From Sanghuangporus weigelae (Eukaryota > Basidiomycota > Agaricomycetes > Hymenochaetales > Hymenochaetaceae): a DNA stretch of 64,000 nucleotides. The notes beneath the pieces were generated by a model. That model was not told where the DNA came from, did not search any database, and saw only the letters and a list, made by a program, of their open reading frames with translations. The first letter of the stretch is position 1. Each line of letters begins with the position of its first letter. Both the position numbers and the translations under genes were made by a program. This document shows positions 32,559-45,484 of this stretch, piece after piece. The stretch spans positions 1,550,001 through 1,614,000 of the forward strand of contig CP137329.1 in the NCBI GenBank assembly GCA_033182465.1. Direction: 5' to 3'.

Positions 32559-33604
32559 CTAAACACTCATTTTCATCGCTACAGGAGGATGAGGCTTGTA
32601 GTCCTCAACAATCACGTCCTCTGGCTCAAAGTCATCCAGATCCATAACCTCCCTCCTCCACCTGATCTTCGGGAATGATCGAGGCTCGCGCTCTAATTGT
32701 ACTTTAAGTGCATCAACATGATCACGGTAGACATGAGCATCTCCAAGCTGGATAGTCAAAGAATGTGCTTCGGTGCCGGTGAGCTGAGCGATGATATGAG
32801 TAAGAATCGCGTAGGAAGCAATGTTGAAAGGGATGCCGAGTCCCAAGTCTGCAGATCGTTGATACATGAGGCAGGAGAGCTTGGGGCGCGTTCCTTCTGG
32901 CGCATCAGGGGAAGGGAGTGAAACATAGAATTGGCATAGAAGATGGCAAGGTGGAAGGGCCATTTGGGGTATATCTAAAGCGATATTTGTACAAATTTCG
33001 TTGAATAATGAATGGAAGTAGACACACCAGCTGGATTCCAGGCACTCAGGATAATTCGACGATCTGTCGGGTCTTCCTTGATTTTTCGGATTACCTCCCG
33101 TAGTTGATCGACACCTTGTCCGGAGTAGTTAGACTCGCAGTCAACGTATTTTGCGCCGGAGTGTCGCCACTGGAAGCCATAGACCGGGCCCAAGTCACCC
33201 TCTCTACGTTCTTTCAATCCACGCTTTTCGAGGAACTCCTTCGAGCCATTGCCGTCCCAGATCTTCACGCCGCGCTTAGAAAGGATGGTGCTGTCCGTGT
33301 GGCCTCGGATGAACCAGATGAGCTCCTCAACAATTCCACGCAGGAAGACGCGCTTGGTGGTAAGCAGCGGTAGAACACTGTCTGCTAATGAGAACCGCAA
33401 GTTCGGAGGTGCGAAAAGCGATATGGTCCCCGTTCCCGTACGATCGGCGCGAACTTCGCCTGTTTCAAGCACGTCGCGAATGAGATTTATGTACTGGTAC
33501 TCCTCATGCGGTCGGACGTTCATAGCAGCAGGGATAGCAGTTGGGCAGCTTGCATCGTCAATGGAGCCGGCTTGCGACTGCGGGGAATCTGGAGCATTGA
33601 CCAT
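32559..33604 (-). CDS. TMP1: Thymidylate synthase
   Basis: Converts dUMP and methylene-THF to dTMP and DHF. Two exons, 33604-33028 and 32974-32559, give 330 residues. Motifs: [69 protein letters not shown], and, across the intron, [14 protein letters not shown] with the catalytic Cys; then [20 protein letters not shown] and [10 protein letters not shown]. An upstream in-frame ATG at 33661 would add 19 residues ([19 protein letters not shown]) that resemble a weak mitochondrial presequence, but that stretch overlaps two ACGCGT boxes, so 33604 is favoured. CDC20 is divergent, 179 bases away. Confidence 0.95.
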
Positions 33605-33783
33605 GATGCTGTACGAGTGGACGCGTCGTGGTAGTTGACGAACAAGACGCGTCTGTGACATCCGTGACCTATAACGAGCAAGCTACGGTCACGTGCACTG
33701 CGACCAAAATGTTGAACTTGTCTCGTGCTTCGCGTAAAGTGGCATGCGGCTTCGTCGTTCGTCCTTACCAGCTATCATCCACC
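33605..33783. promoter_or_regulatory. Divergent promoter of thymidylate synthase and CDC20 with two MCB boxes
   Basis: ACGCGT, the MluI cell-cycle box bound by MBF (Swi6/Mbp1) in yeasts and known upstream of yeast CDC21, occurs at 33621-33626 and 33647-33652. A CACGTG box is at 33690-33695. The ACGCGT pair lies 17 and 43 bases upstream of the preferred thymidylate synthase ATG. Binding is inferred, not shown. Confidence 0.55.
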
Positions 33784-35767
33784 ATGCCTTCCAATCCGAA
33801 AACGCCTGCAAAGCGCTCGTCGCGGATCAACAGCGATAAACGTACACCGCTTTCGCCTTCTATCTCCCATGGCATCAGTAATATGTCGTTGGGTAGTAGC
33901 TCCCCAAAAAAGTCATCGAAAAAGCGGAGCAAGTCTACTCAGAAGAAGACGAGAACGTACGATATGACCGTGCAGACGAAGACCGGAGATATATCAAACC
34001 CTTTCATCTGCTCGTCGGACATACCTAGACCCAGATCACAGTCGTTGTCGAAAAGCTTGAACTACGACTTCCGCGCTGCGCTTGATCTTAGTGGATCCAA
34101 CTCTCGGCCAACCACGCCAGGTCGGAAATTCACCGATATGGGTAGCTTTACTATCACCGATGAGCTGCGCCGCGAAGCTTCTGGCGGGCTATTGACTAGA
34201 AAGGAACTTCAAAGTCAGCTTGATGTCATGAAGAAAGACTTTGTGCCCCCGCCTAGAAAGAAGGTTGCACGATCAAGATCTCAACCTGCTATTGGCATGG
34301 TGCGTCTGACATATGTTGTGCTGCGAAGTGTTCTCAAAGCTCTTTTGTAGCGTGATCGGATCTATCCTCGCGAGCCGGAGATCATGTTTAGTCAAGCAGA
34401 TCGGTTCATTCCAAATCGTGCCGAGCAGGATCTCTGCGCTACTCTCGAGCTTATGCACCTCAGCGTAAAGTCAGCTTCTCCAAGACACACGGCTCGTCTC
34501 ATAGAGGCCACTGGACTTCCTGTAGGCAAGCGCGTCTTGGCATTTCATGACGCACCGCCGGTACCTGCTCCAGACCCGACGCTTGCAGAGCAGCGCGAAT
34601 TTGTCAAACCTCTCCTTCGAGCACCGAGCCGCGGCAATCTCACTACCTCCAGCGGCGGGACTTCCACCAATAAGACGCGGAAACTTCCCACTCAACCGGA
34701 ACGTGTTCTCGATGCTCCGGGAATGGTGGACGACTTCTATCTCAATCTCATTAGCTGGTCATCGTTGAATGTCGTAGCCGTTGCACTTGGTGAAAGCACA
34801 TACACTTGGCGCGCAGAAACAGGCGCCGTAACTCACCTTACCGACGTGCCGGAAGAAACCTACGTCTCCTCCGTAGACTTTTCCGCAGATGGCGCATTCC
34901 TCGCTATCGGAACAGGCACCGGTATGATCGAGCTATGGGATGTTGAAGCCGGTACAAGGCTACGAAATATGAGTGGTCATTTAACTCAGATTCCTAGTCT
35001 TGCATGGAACGGGCACATTGTTTCTAGCGGCTGCGGTGATGGCATTATTTGGCACCACGATGTCCGAGCACCCCGACACAAGGTGATGGAGTTCGTAGGC
35101 CATCATGGAGAAGTCTGTGGCCTTAGGTGGAGATCAGATGGAGAATTCCTAGCCAGCGGAGGAAATGATAATGTGGTCAATATATGGGACTGGCGTTTGC
35201 CGGCTAGTCTTACCGGGAATCAGCAGCCGGAAACAAGGAATCAAGCCAAGTTCTCGAAGCGTAACCATGCTGCTGCAGTAAAAGTGAGTCCTCCTATAGA
35301 AATATATCAGCTGATGCTAACGTTGCTTCAACTAGGCTCTTGCGTGGTGTCCGTGGCAGCCGAATCTTCTTGCTTCGGGTGGAGGAACCCACGATGCAAT
35401 GATTCATATTTGGAATTGCAACAATGGAGGTCGGATCCATTCACTTCAGACACCGTCACAGATTACTTCTCTTCATTTCGCGCCGAACAAGAAGGAAATC
35501 CTTTCGACGCATGGATTCCCGGACAACGCAATCATGATTCACTCGTACCCTGCGCTCACGAAGGTTGGTGAGATTAAGGAGGCACATGATGCGCGTATTT
35601 TGTTCAGTTGCGTCAGTCCTTCCGGAGATCTCGTCCTGACTGGTGCTGGAGATGAGAACCTCAAGTTCTGGCGTATCTGGGACGCGGTCAAGACGACGAA
35701 GCATAAGTCAAAGAGCAGTGGCCTGGGAGGTCTGGGTGGTCGCGATGGCTTCGCGTTGATTCGATGA
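33784..35767 (+). CDS. CDC20: CDC20/Fizzy-type activator of the anaphase-promoting complex
   Basis: WD40 co-activator that brings substrates to the APC/C in mitosis. Three exons, 33784-34299, 34351-35283 and 35336-35767, give 626 residues. The N-terminal region is basic and Ser-rich with DRFIPNR, which is the C-box. The seven-bladed propeller includes RVLDAPGMVDDFYLNLISWS, TRLRNMSGHLTQIPSLAWNG, CGDGIIWHHDVRAPRHK, GHHGEVCGLRWRSDGEFLAS, ALAWCPWQPNLLASGGGT and STHGFPDNAIMIHSYPAL. The protein ends FALIR; the terminal Ile-Arg is the APC/C-binding IR tail. The RLRNM and AWCPWQ motifs favour Cdc20/Slp1 over Cdh1. The ATG in CACCATGCC context at 33784 is preferred over upstream frames that overlap the divergent gene. 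Confidence 0.94.
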
Positions 35768-36020
35768 TGATGGTAACAGATCTTTCGTTCTATTGCTTTC
35801 CTTTCGATTCGTGTATATCGCTCTGACTTTAGAGCGCTTGCACGTTGCGATACCGATTTCAACTTGCTTTGTGGAGGCGATTTCATCCGTTCTTTACGAT
35901 TAGACATGCTATGTAGTGTACAGTTGATTAAATAAAGTGACGTCAATGCAAAGTAGAGGAGTTCCAGATGTGGAGGCTGACCTCCTGAATACGACGTGCT
36001 TATTGCTCGATGTGACATTA

Positions 36021-36390
36021 CAGCGTGTTCAGAAAACCTTGTCAGTCGTTTGATTTCACTCGCCCTCAGGGTCCACTTGCCTTATCGGTATCCCAAATGG
36101 TCCCATCTGTCCATGCTCTCTTTCCTCAAGTCAGTTGCCATTTGAAGTGCACATATACTTTTGGTTTGCATGTAGGATGCTATTATTCCAGTTTTCTTGA
36201 AAAAAATCTGTCTGACTATTTTGTTTGTCGACATAAATGTTTTGTCTGACTAGATTGCATAATCCCCCCAGTACGCTGATCCCTTCTGATCTGGGTCTTT
36301 ACCGAGTCAACCCTTCTTGGCTTTTCTCAGTAAGGCAGGTGGACCCTGAATAGAAAAATTGTGCACTGACAAGGTTTTCTGAATATGCTG
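36021..36390. mobile_element. CAG...TA terminal-inverted-repeat element, copy 1, 370 bp
   Basis: Inverted ends begin CAGCGTGTTCAGAAAACCTT (left) and CAGCATATTCAGAAAACCTT (right, reverse strand). They pair for about 27 bases and again at CAGGGTCCAC further in. TA flanks both sides (36019-36020, 36391-36392). The ends and an interior GATTGCATAATC / GATCCCTTCTGATCTG stretch are shared with the element at 45485-45910. No transposase frame. Confidence 0.8.
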
Positions 36391-39300
36391 TAATGATTTC
36401 GCTTTGCAATTTGATTCGAACTGGTTCTCTTATTTTTGTGAATTCACAAGGACGATTGTTTGATTCCATCGATTGTTATTAGAATCCGCTGTATATCCAT
36501 GGGATTTTGTTACTATCCCGCTCGAATATAATCATGATTGCATTGGTCATTGATCAAGAAGGTGTCTGTATACGGACAACGACTGAAATAGAAATACAAG
36601 AACGCCAGCGGGTATGACGAACGATACGTGCTATCTGCTTGGAGCGTCTACGAGAAATCTGAAAAGTTGGACGTATGAAGGCCAAACATCTTTGATGCGT
36701 GGTGATGAAGGGGGACTTGATTAGGCAGCGGTGCATCTATCAAGTCTTGTCGGCGAGAATGCTTTAGGATTGCTATTAGGCGTTTGCGTTTGGCATATGC
36801 GCTGATAACGGAGAACGGGATGTCAGTACGGACACAAGTAAAATTTGTGTTAGTCATGTGCTGTTCTGGGCACCTGTGAGACAGGTGGGGATGATGGAAT
36901 ACTTAGACGCGCAGAGGTAAATCTTCGTCGATGTCGGTGAGCTGTGTGGCGATGCGTGGGCATGTAGCTACGTATTCATTTTGTTGTCATGACATGACGC
37001 TTTGACGTCTGGCGCCGTTAATGTTTGTGTCCTCGGCGGATCCTGGATGAAAGAGAGACGCCGACGTGAAGACTTGAAGGTGTAAAATTAGCGAATGGGG
37101 TGTGTGGGTAAGTGTGTCTGTGCTTATCGATCATCCTCCGGTGGTAGACGCAGAGTGGCGCCGGATTTGAAGTGCACGTATACAGTGACAAAGATTGGAA
37201 GAACCCGAGATGCAAGAATGGAGTGATGGACCAGAGGACAAAGAGGAGATGAACTATAGATGCTGGTGATAAGAATACAGATTGAAGAGCGAGAGTGAAT
37301 ATACGTTGGAGCTAGAAGCTAAAGGAGACTTCGAACGTCAACCGAGGAGGATAATTCATAGTATACACTCGAGGGTTTGACCGCTGTTAGAGTGGGTATG
37401 GGTGCCTTGAAAGTAATGGTTCTCGCCGAAGACAGATAGGCGGGGAAGTAGAGAAGCTAGCGGAAGTGTTGTGGCATGGGGAGGCTGTCCTCCGTTTGCG
37501 CGGTCCGCAGATCCATTAGTTAGTGTTCCTTGCTAGACGACAAAGTGCCACTCCAGCGCGACGAAATCAATGAGAATATCGACGAAATAGCCGGGGAGTA
37601 AAAGCCCGAGAATAGATATAGGGATCAAAGCCAATCAGATATTTTGAGCTTCTGACATTGTGAAGAGGTTCCGGGCGTGGGACGGAGAGAACTTTGTTTT
37701 ATGAACTTGTCATGTGTAGACTGTACTTATTGTCTTGAAAGAGGATGACGATGGTGGCTAGCAGGAGGTTTCATTTCCGCGAATAGGGACAATTTTAAGG
37801 TGAGCCAAGTGACGACTGGTATGGTGTGCGCCACGTGGGAGAGTTGTTGAGAGTACCACAAATGGAATGTCGCCGTCAAATGGAAGCAAGGTACGTAAGC
37901 AGAGTGCCGATCAAATATCCCGAGTAGAGTGATCTGAATAGAAATAAGTAAGATAGGGCTAAACCATAATGAGGACTAGTCGGGACCAATATTCATCTGA
38001 TTTTCTATTCGATTTTTTATGAAATTTAAAGGACATGGTGTTCTTTGAAGCCATTCTCTGTTCCTTGTCTTCTCTTCATCATACACGCTTTTGTCGTTGC
38101 GTCGATTACGGCCACGACGACCACGACCACGGCCACGACGACGTGCAGCGAGAGACGGAGCGACGCCGCTCACCGCCACCGCTCGCTCTAAAAGCACTCG
38201 ACGCTCGACTCTCTAGGTTCGCGGCAAGCGGATTCAAACCTGGACTGGACTGGGGACGTTCACGTCAATTCTCCGCGCACTTCGCTTGCTTGCTTGCTCT
38301 CCATCTTAGCGACTATTGCAAATCAAATATCTTGATTTTCTAATTCGTCTTGGGCTCTCTTTCTTCTCTCTCTGGGGTTCTTCAGTGCCACAGTATCGCG
38401 TAAAATAAAGGCTTTTGCTACGGCTCTTGTCGATTTGCCCCTCTCGCCGGCAAACGAACGAACGACGGCCAGTTGGAGATCAACCATCATCAACCGAACC
38501 TGCGAATAATCAACGCGCGCGCTGATTCCGATACACTCCACCATAGACGGATCGAACGAACGAGTGATCGACTGTCCGACCGAGACTCCCCGACCGACAG
38601 GCACAATATCGAGCGCCTCTTCCTATCTCGCTTTCGTTTGCTTCCTCATTTTCTCTGCACGACGAAGTAGACAGTTGAGTGCGTTGAAGAAGGCAAACAT
38701 CAATATTTGGCTCGGCTGCCACCCGAGATTATATTGTTGGTGAGTTTCTCTTCGTTGTCGTCATGACCTGTGTCGCCACCGACCTTTCCCCATTTTTCAT
38801 TGCCCTCCTTCATTGCTGAGTCCTTATCATCCATTGAGAAGGCCAGTCTTCAATATTACTTACTCCTGTTCCCGCGTTCATTTTGAACATCTTCATTTCT
38901 ATTTACTCGAACAATAAGAGAAGAGCAAAAGGCACTAACAATCTGCTTTCTCTCCGTTCTTTGCTTCTCATATATCTTTGTCCTCCGTGGCGCGTGGACG
39001 ACTCTTGGGGACACGGCACCCTGGTTCCGCTGTTTGACCCCGTTGCTCGTGTTTTGACTGCGACGGACGCTTTTGACGCTCATACCAACACGACGCTCAC
39101 GGTGCTACGGTACCACCATATCCCGTATCACGCATTTTCCGTTCAATCCCATTCGCCATATTCTCTCGCATTGCTGAAACATTTGCGGTGCACATACACC
39201 CACGCTCGGAACTCTTATCATTCTGGTCCCGCGTCTTCCTCCTGCTTCGCGACGCGACATTCCGCGTACTTTGACTTCATTTTCCTGGTGTGGAATCACG

Positions 39301-40117
39301 TAAACGCGTCATATCGTGTGCTTGTCCGAACGCGGGGGATTTTCTCCATCTGGGCGTGGTTTCTTTTGGGCCCTGCTATTCCACTTCATCCCGTTGGTCG
39401 GTGTGGATCGACTCGGGAAACATATCAATCTTGACGATCCGTATATCAACATATTTCGAAATCAATCACAGCTAGAAATAAACCGCGCACGTTTAGAATC
39501 TTCCCTTCTTGCTGACGACGACACAAAGTGATTGCTACGGGCGGCGCAGACGATACCAGATCTGGTTGCTAGGGTGAAATCAAACTGAAAAAAAAAGTAG
39601 GAAGGTTTACCGGTGGTTTGCTCACCGTGGAGGTGAAGATTGACCCTGTCCAGGTGAGCCTCATCATTTCCGTTTATATTCCAGCAATATCACGATCAAG
39701 GCCGCTTCGCGGGCCCATTGTTCGGGCAAGCCTGCATCTGTTGCTACCCGAGATGTGGACCATCTGCTTTTGCTTCACATCCCAATGTTTTGTTTATGTA
39801 ACTCAATTTGCGAGTTTCCGAGCGCAGTTTCGTCCGTCCCGCGTTGCATTACCGAAATCGAGTATCTCGTGTGCTGATATTTTGTTCTTATGCATTCTCT
39901 TTAAAAGGTAAATAGAGCGGAGCGAATATCACAGGGAGCTCTTTCCCTTCCCTTCTTGCCTTGACGACCGCTGGCGAGAGACACGAGGTTGATTGGAGGG
40001 TGGTCGATTCGGGCATCGAGTATTTCCCATTTGTGTTTCCATTTTACGACCTCCATTACGACGACGACTGCATCGGACGCGGTGCGTCGACTCTGAAAAG
40101 AGGAGAGCAGGAAAACG
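36391..40117. other. Long gene-poor stretch; likely includes the leader of the disordered-protein gene
   Basis: About 3.7 kb without a supported coding region. Near 38105-38150 a run of CGAC/CCACGAC repeats occurs. From about 38,000 many short open frames begin with ATG, as in long fungal 5' leaders with upstream frames, but no splice-consistent protein could be built. A long transcript leader of the downstream gene or a non-coding transcript is possible. Confidence 0.4.
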
Positions 40118-43100
40118 ATGACAATGACGCACCGATACGAATCGATGTCGCTGTCGACAGAGGTGCAAACTGAGGATGTTCTAGTCGCGTTGTCTGCGTT
40201 TCCCACCCCGCCAAACCATATTCCAGCATCGCCTGCTGTGTCGAGCGGAGCAGGCAACAGCTACTTCTCATCATCACGAGAGCGAGAGCGGGATGCTCCG
40301 CCAAGTTCTTTCACTACGTTGAGCACGAAGAGACCACGGCCTGTGAGGAGAGACAGTGAGATGAGCGTGGGGAGTGCATATAGCGCGCAGAGCACGGCTA
40401 GTGGACAAAGCGTGCAGAGCGGAAAACTGAGCCTACGGGTGAACGGACATGATATCGAGCTGGCTCGCGAATCTAGGAAGGATATAAGGAGGGATAGTGG
40501 GAGCGGGAGTAGTACGTCCTCTGGGCTGATGGTAAATGGCTCCTCGACTTCGATGCTGCCGAGTCCTATGAGCGGGCGGACGTACTTTACGGCGCCCAAC
40601 TCGCCATTACCGCCTAACACGCCTGGTGCAGGGCCTAGTTCGGCAGTCTCCTCTGGATTGGGGGTAGGAATACGTTCTTCGTCCTCCTCTTCTTCAAATA
40701 CCCCGTCATCAGCTTATCCAGTATCGACTTCATCTGCATCCGCATATCCGTCATCCTCGCCGTCCTCTGCGTATCCTTATTCTCCGGCTTACACCAGTCG
40801 TTATGCGTACCCAGTTCCTTCGACGTCTACTCGCACGGCGCTTTCGATGCTTTCTTCTGCTACTACCTCCGCTTCTGCTTCTTCGTCGCCTTCATCTATG
40901 CATGTGCGTATCAGTGCCGTTGGCATGTCACCCATCGAAGAGCGGGATGAACGAGATCGAGAAAAAATGCGCGAGAGATCGTCCCAACTGTCTCGACGCC
41001 AGTCTTCTATGCCTCCTTCGACTCGACGTCGAAGCCGGTTTAGTCGGTCAAAGATGGAAAGCGAGAGTGGGAACGAGATCGGTGGTCCGCCGACTGTTCC
41101 TCTGCCTCCCGTCCCTTCGATATCGGCACCTGGAGATTCTTCAAGCACAATACCGCGTGGAAAGCCACCTTCCGTGAAGTCGCTTCCTTCGCTACGGTCG
41201 GGTAGAAAGACTGTGAGTTCGCAGAGTCATGGTCGTGATTCTGAAAATGGACACGAAAGGAGAGAGAGTGGGGTGAGCGTTACGAGCATTGCGAGTGGTG
41301 CGAGTGCTTTTAGCTCCGTTGCACCGAGCCTCGCTGGGCTTGGTGTAGCGATGCGTTTTCGTGCAGGGAGCGAACCGGGGAAGGAAGTCGCGACTAAGGA
41401 TGCTGCAGATGAGCGACCGAAAAGGACTCCTCGAGCGGGCACGATCCCGCTTAGAATCGATATTCCTTCAACACTTGCGCAAGAAAAGGAACGGCTTATT
41501 GCCAGGACCGAGTGGATAGATAAACCGCTAGGTTCGGGGAGCTCGTTGGCTTCGCCTTTGCCACGGGAGCTCGGCGGTTCGCGTGGATTATCGGACAGAG
41601 GTCCGGATGGCGAGAAGGCGCAAAGCCCGACGGCGAGCTTGTTTAGTGTTGCGAGCGGTGCGACCACGCGAAGCGGGGGACTGACCACGGCGCAGATTTT
41701 GAAAACTAGGGTCAGTGGGATATTAGAAGGACTAGAAGGCATACCTGGCGTAAGCTCGCCTGCGGGTGCGCCTGTGAGGGCGAGCCCGAGTCCGCACATG
41801 AACGGAGGCGGGGCGAGAGGAAGCGAAGAGAGAGAAGAGAGGGTAAGTACACAGGCGTTGCTCGTTTTCTCCATTCTTTTTGTAAGCTTTGCATTTTCGG
41901 TGCGTTGGCTAGCGGAAGTGCTTCTTCCGCAGTCTCTGTACCCGTTTGTTTTCGCGTTTTTCTTCTCAATGGCCGAGCCTGAGCGCGCCGGAGCTAGCGA
42001 GTCTGGCGTTACCTTAACCGGTAACAAAGATCGGCGTGCGGATCCGACTGGCTCGTTTCACCCCTTTCATTTTCGCTTTTATGGCTTAGTGCTCTAGTTC
42101 CTTTGGCATAAGCGCGTTACGATAGCAGTGCTGACCTCTTGTTCTTTTCACGCGGCGTTCCCAGGTACAGCGGTTGCAAAAAGCAACGTCGACGAGTCTG
42201 CACCCGCCGGCGAGTTCTGCGAATATGTGCGACAAGACCGGCAGTGCCGTGGGTGAGAGTGATGGGTTGCTGATTGCTGAGGATTTGAATAAGGATCTGT
42301 TACTAGCACGCGCTGTTACGCCGTTGACACCAGGTGAACATGGAGGTAGCGCGTCCTCGACGTCGCCGCTGGAGCTCTCGACCACGTCACGAGCTCTCCG
42401 TGAAATGAGCAAGGACGGTGCCTCAGCACTCGCTGTGCCTTCTCTCACAAGAATACCTCCGTTGTCGGATGTAGAAATGGACGGACACGAAAGTGAGAAA
42501 GGTGACGGAGAGCCGAGGCTGTCTTCGGAGAGCTTGCTGGGTCAGTTCCCGTCGACGCCGACCGTGACACGGCCGCCGCCCACATCGTATCCGTTTCCTG
42601 CCTCAAGTTCTCACACCGATTCTTCTCGAACGCCGACTTCGGCGTCGAGCTCCAGCTCGAACATTATTCAGCGGACGATGAGCCAGAGTCGGAGGAAGCC
42701 ATTGCCTCCGGCTCCACGTGGATTACGTTCGTCTCTGTCTTTCATCAACACATTTGGTCGAGATTCTTCGTCCATCGCAGAAGATGCAGTTGATGGAGTC
42801 CGTGGTCGTAGTTCGGATCGGGATGGTGCGGGAAGCCCCGACATTACGACCATGATAAACAAGACACCGCGTCCGGCGCTACGTTCGAAATCTCTCTCTG
42901 CGAGGTCCAATCGGTCAAGCAAGTCTTTGTCTACACGCTCGAGCTCGATAAAAAGCTCGAATAGGGAACGCACGCGTCCATCCCTTCCCGATGAGAGTGA
43001 GAGGCAGAAGGCACTTTCCCGATTCAGCGCAGTTTCGTCTTCCTCGTCTGCTTCGCCTTCCCGTATGTCAAGCTTGAAGAGTAATGGAACGTCTATGCGG

Positions 43101-44819
43101 CGATCTGCTGGTTCGGAGTTCATAGATGCATATGGTGGGATAGACGAAGAAGATGCAGAGGCAAGTGTGGATTATGGGATTGCGATCGCAAGGCATCGCG
43201 GAGGATACGACTTGTCTCCCAGGCTTGACAGCAACATTGACGAATTCGGCGCTATACGCAATGGGCACAATCCTGCAGACTTCTATAGTGAGGAGGCAGA
43301 TTCGTTGCTTGGCGGTGCGGCTGAGAACGGTTCACCAGACGACGAAGAAAGTGATAGCGATATTGACCTGCATACACCACTTCCTCACATCCTGCTACGC
43401 GAGGGCGTCCTATCACCGCATTCGAAAGTGCTCGCATCTCTGGCGTCTGGCTCGCTTAGCTCACGAAACTCAATTGTGGGCACGGGTAGGGATAGCGTTG
43501 CAAGTTATGCCACGAATGGTGAGTTCCAGTTAATCGGCATTATATCTGCAGTTATCTGATGTATGCTTTTTAGCATCCTTCGGATCTGTGATGACGAAGA
43601 CCGGTTTGTTCAAGGATGAGCGCAACACGGAGAGACGCCGCCGCCGCCACCGTGATGGAAAGCTCCTCCGAGAAGGGTTGGGACTGACAACAGGTTTAGG
43701 ATGGAGTGATAGGTGCGCCGCCAACACTGTTCCTTTATCTGCATCTTTCTGATATTGACCTCTGTCTGTATTTGAAGCGAGGATGAGGACGCACCTTCGC
43801 CCTTTACGAATCGCGTGACTAGTATGACGTTGTCGCGGAATACGAGCATGGCCTCTGTGCGGTCTGAATCGTCGAAGAAGTCTCAGTTCTTCTCTCGCTC
43901 AACTCCTTCATCTGAGGTTCCTTCAAGAGCTGTGTCGTCACTATCAGGACGTCCAGACATCTTATCATCACGAACTTCTCGTAGTCCTAGTGAACCCCAT
44001 CCTCTCTCAAAATCTTATTCCTCCGTGAACCTTGCACAGCGAAGGACCTGTCCGCAGGAGAAACAAGCATTCTTGAAGAGTGCCGGTGAAGAGCGCCGCT
44101 CTATGTCTCCGACGAGCTCCAGTACTACAAGCTTTCCATTTCCGCCGACTCCAAGTGACGACATGCATGATAGCTCGGATGAAAACTTGCCTTCGATGAT
44201 CTCCGGGCGTAACCGGACAGCTTCGCGAACGTCAAGTAGCGGGGCAAGAACACCTACCGCTGGCGCACTGAAACCGAAACAGAGTGTATCGTCGTTTCGT
44301 GCTCGGTCTGTAACAAGCTCCAAGTCCGCACCACCATCTCGTTTGCCGTCCACTGGAGCTTCCACGCCTCGTCCTCTTCGTCTGCCTGCACTTCAGCAAC
44401 AGAAGTCGTTGAATACCGAAGACGGCTTGAAGCTTCAACCCGGACAGCCGACTCCTGGTTCCGGCTCAATATTGGGCTACAATCGCAACTTGCATGATCG
44501 ACAACGCACCCAGCTGCTTTCGGCGCCGAAATCCGCCCCAGCTCATGGAAGTGGGGACCCACCCGACGTTGTTTCTCCCGCGCTTTCTCAAAGTTCAGCA
44601 CCTTCTACATACGGGGACCGACGTGTGTACCGTTCAATGCCTGCCACTTCGTCGTTCCAACCACCAGCTAGTGTTACTAGTAGTACGTCGCGATTGCGAG
44701 AACCGTCGCCATCGAGGTTGTCTGCGCCGATGACGGGGCTTGCAAGACCCCGCACCGGGACAGGCATGGTGTACCGACAAAGTTCGATGTCTGCGACTCC
44801 TGTTGGGACTGCGATCTAG
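40118..44819 (+). CDS. Large intrinsically disordered Ser-rich protein
   Basis: Four exons, 40118-41842, 42165-43518, 43574-43712 and 43778-44819, all joining in frame, give 1419 residues. Almost the whole chain is low-complexity, rich in Ser, Arg, Pro and Thr, with poly-Ser runs and many RS/SP sites, so it is probably a heavily phosphorylated scaffold or regulator. A more conserved-looking island sits at the exon 2-4 junctions: ERRRRRHRDGKLLREGLG followed by LTTGLGWSDSEDEDAPSP, with FIDAYGGIDEEDAEASVDYG shortly before it. No enzymatic domain, membrane helix or signal peptide. The family is not recognised. Start taken from the first ATG in a long open frame; the upstream leader looks unusually long. 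Confidence 0.82.
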
Positions 44820-45484
44820 CTTGAATTTTCGTCGTACTGCGTTTGCATACCCGCCCTATCTCCGATCTCCTTCGATTAGCAATTTGGATCTTCGCACTGG
44901 CCTTTCTTAGAGTCTGTGCTTTCACCCTTTGATCACCACTCCCTGCATTCTTCTGGTTCGTTATGAGCTTTACGCATTATATTCGTTTTAAAAGTTTCGT
45001 CGCATCTGTTCCCCGGTCACGCATTCTCTCTTATCGTGAATGACATTCTTTTGTACCAGTGCCACATTCCCTTGTCCATACCGCGGATCCATTATGTATT
45101 CAAACCTTTATACCTTCCTCGACCCTATCTATCGTACCTATTTATAGTATTCGCGTTTATGTTTCTATAATCTCGGAGTAACCTCATTCCTTCATCTTTG
45201 TCTATTCGACTATCTCATCTCTGAACAGTGTCGATCTTTTCCTGTCTTTGTACTCTTTTTTGTTTCTCATACCTTCGACATTTTTTGGAGTTCTCGGATC
45301 CATCCTTCCCTTCATGATTTCTTTTCTCGTTACATTTAAGATTTAGCTATTGAGCTTAGGAAGGAAGCAAGATACCCGATTTAGATGCTTTAGAATCGAA
45401 CAGCTTGTTCTTTAGGGGAAAATAATGAGAGAAGTTAGGCGTGGGAAAACACTTGCATCGGGGCCATCATGCGTGTCAATATTA
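44820..45484. other. 3' flank of the disordered-protein gene
   Basis: About 660 bases, T- and C-rich, with no open frame of interest; likely a 3' untranslated region and terminator area followed by the insertion site of the next element. Confidence 0.4.

Noticed and set aside
36554-38200. Several 60-75 codon open frames on the minus strand
   Set aside because: Short, without ATG context, splice sites or motifs; expected by chance.
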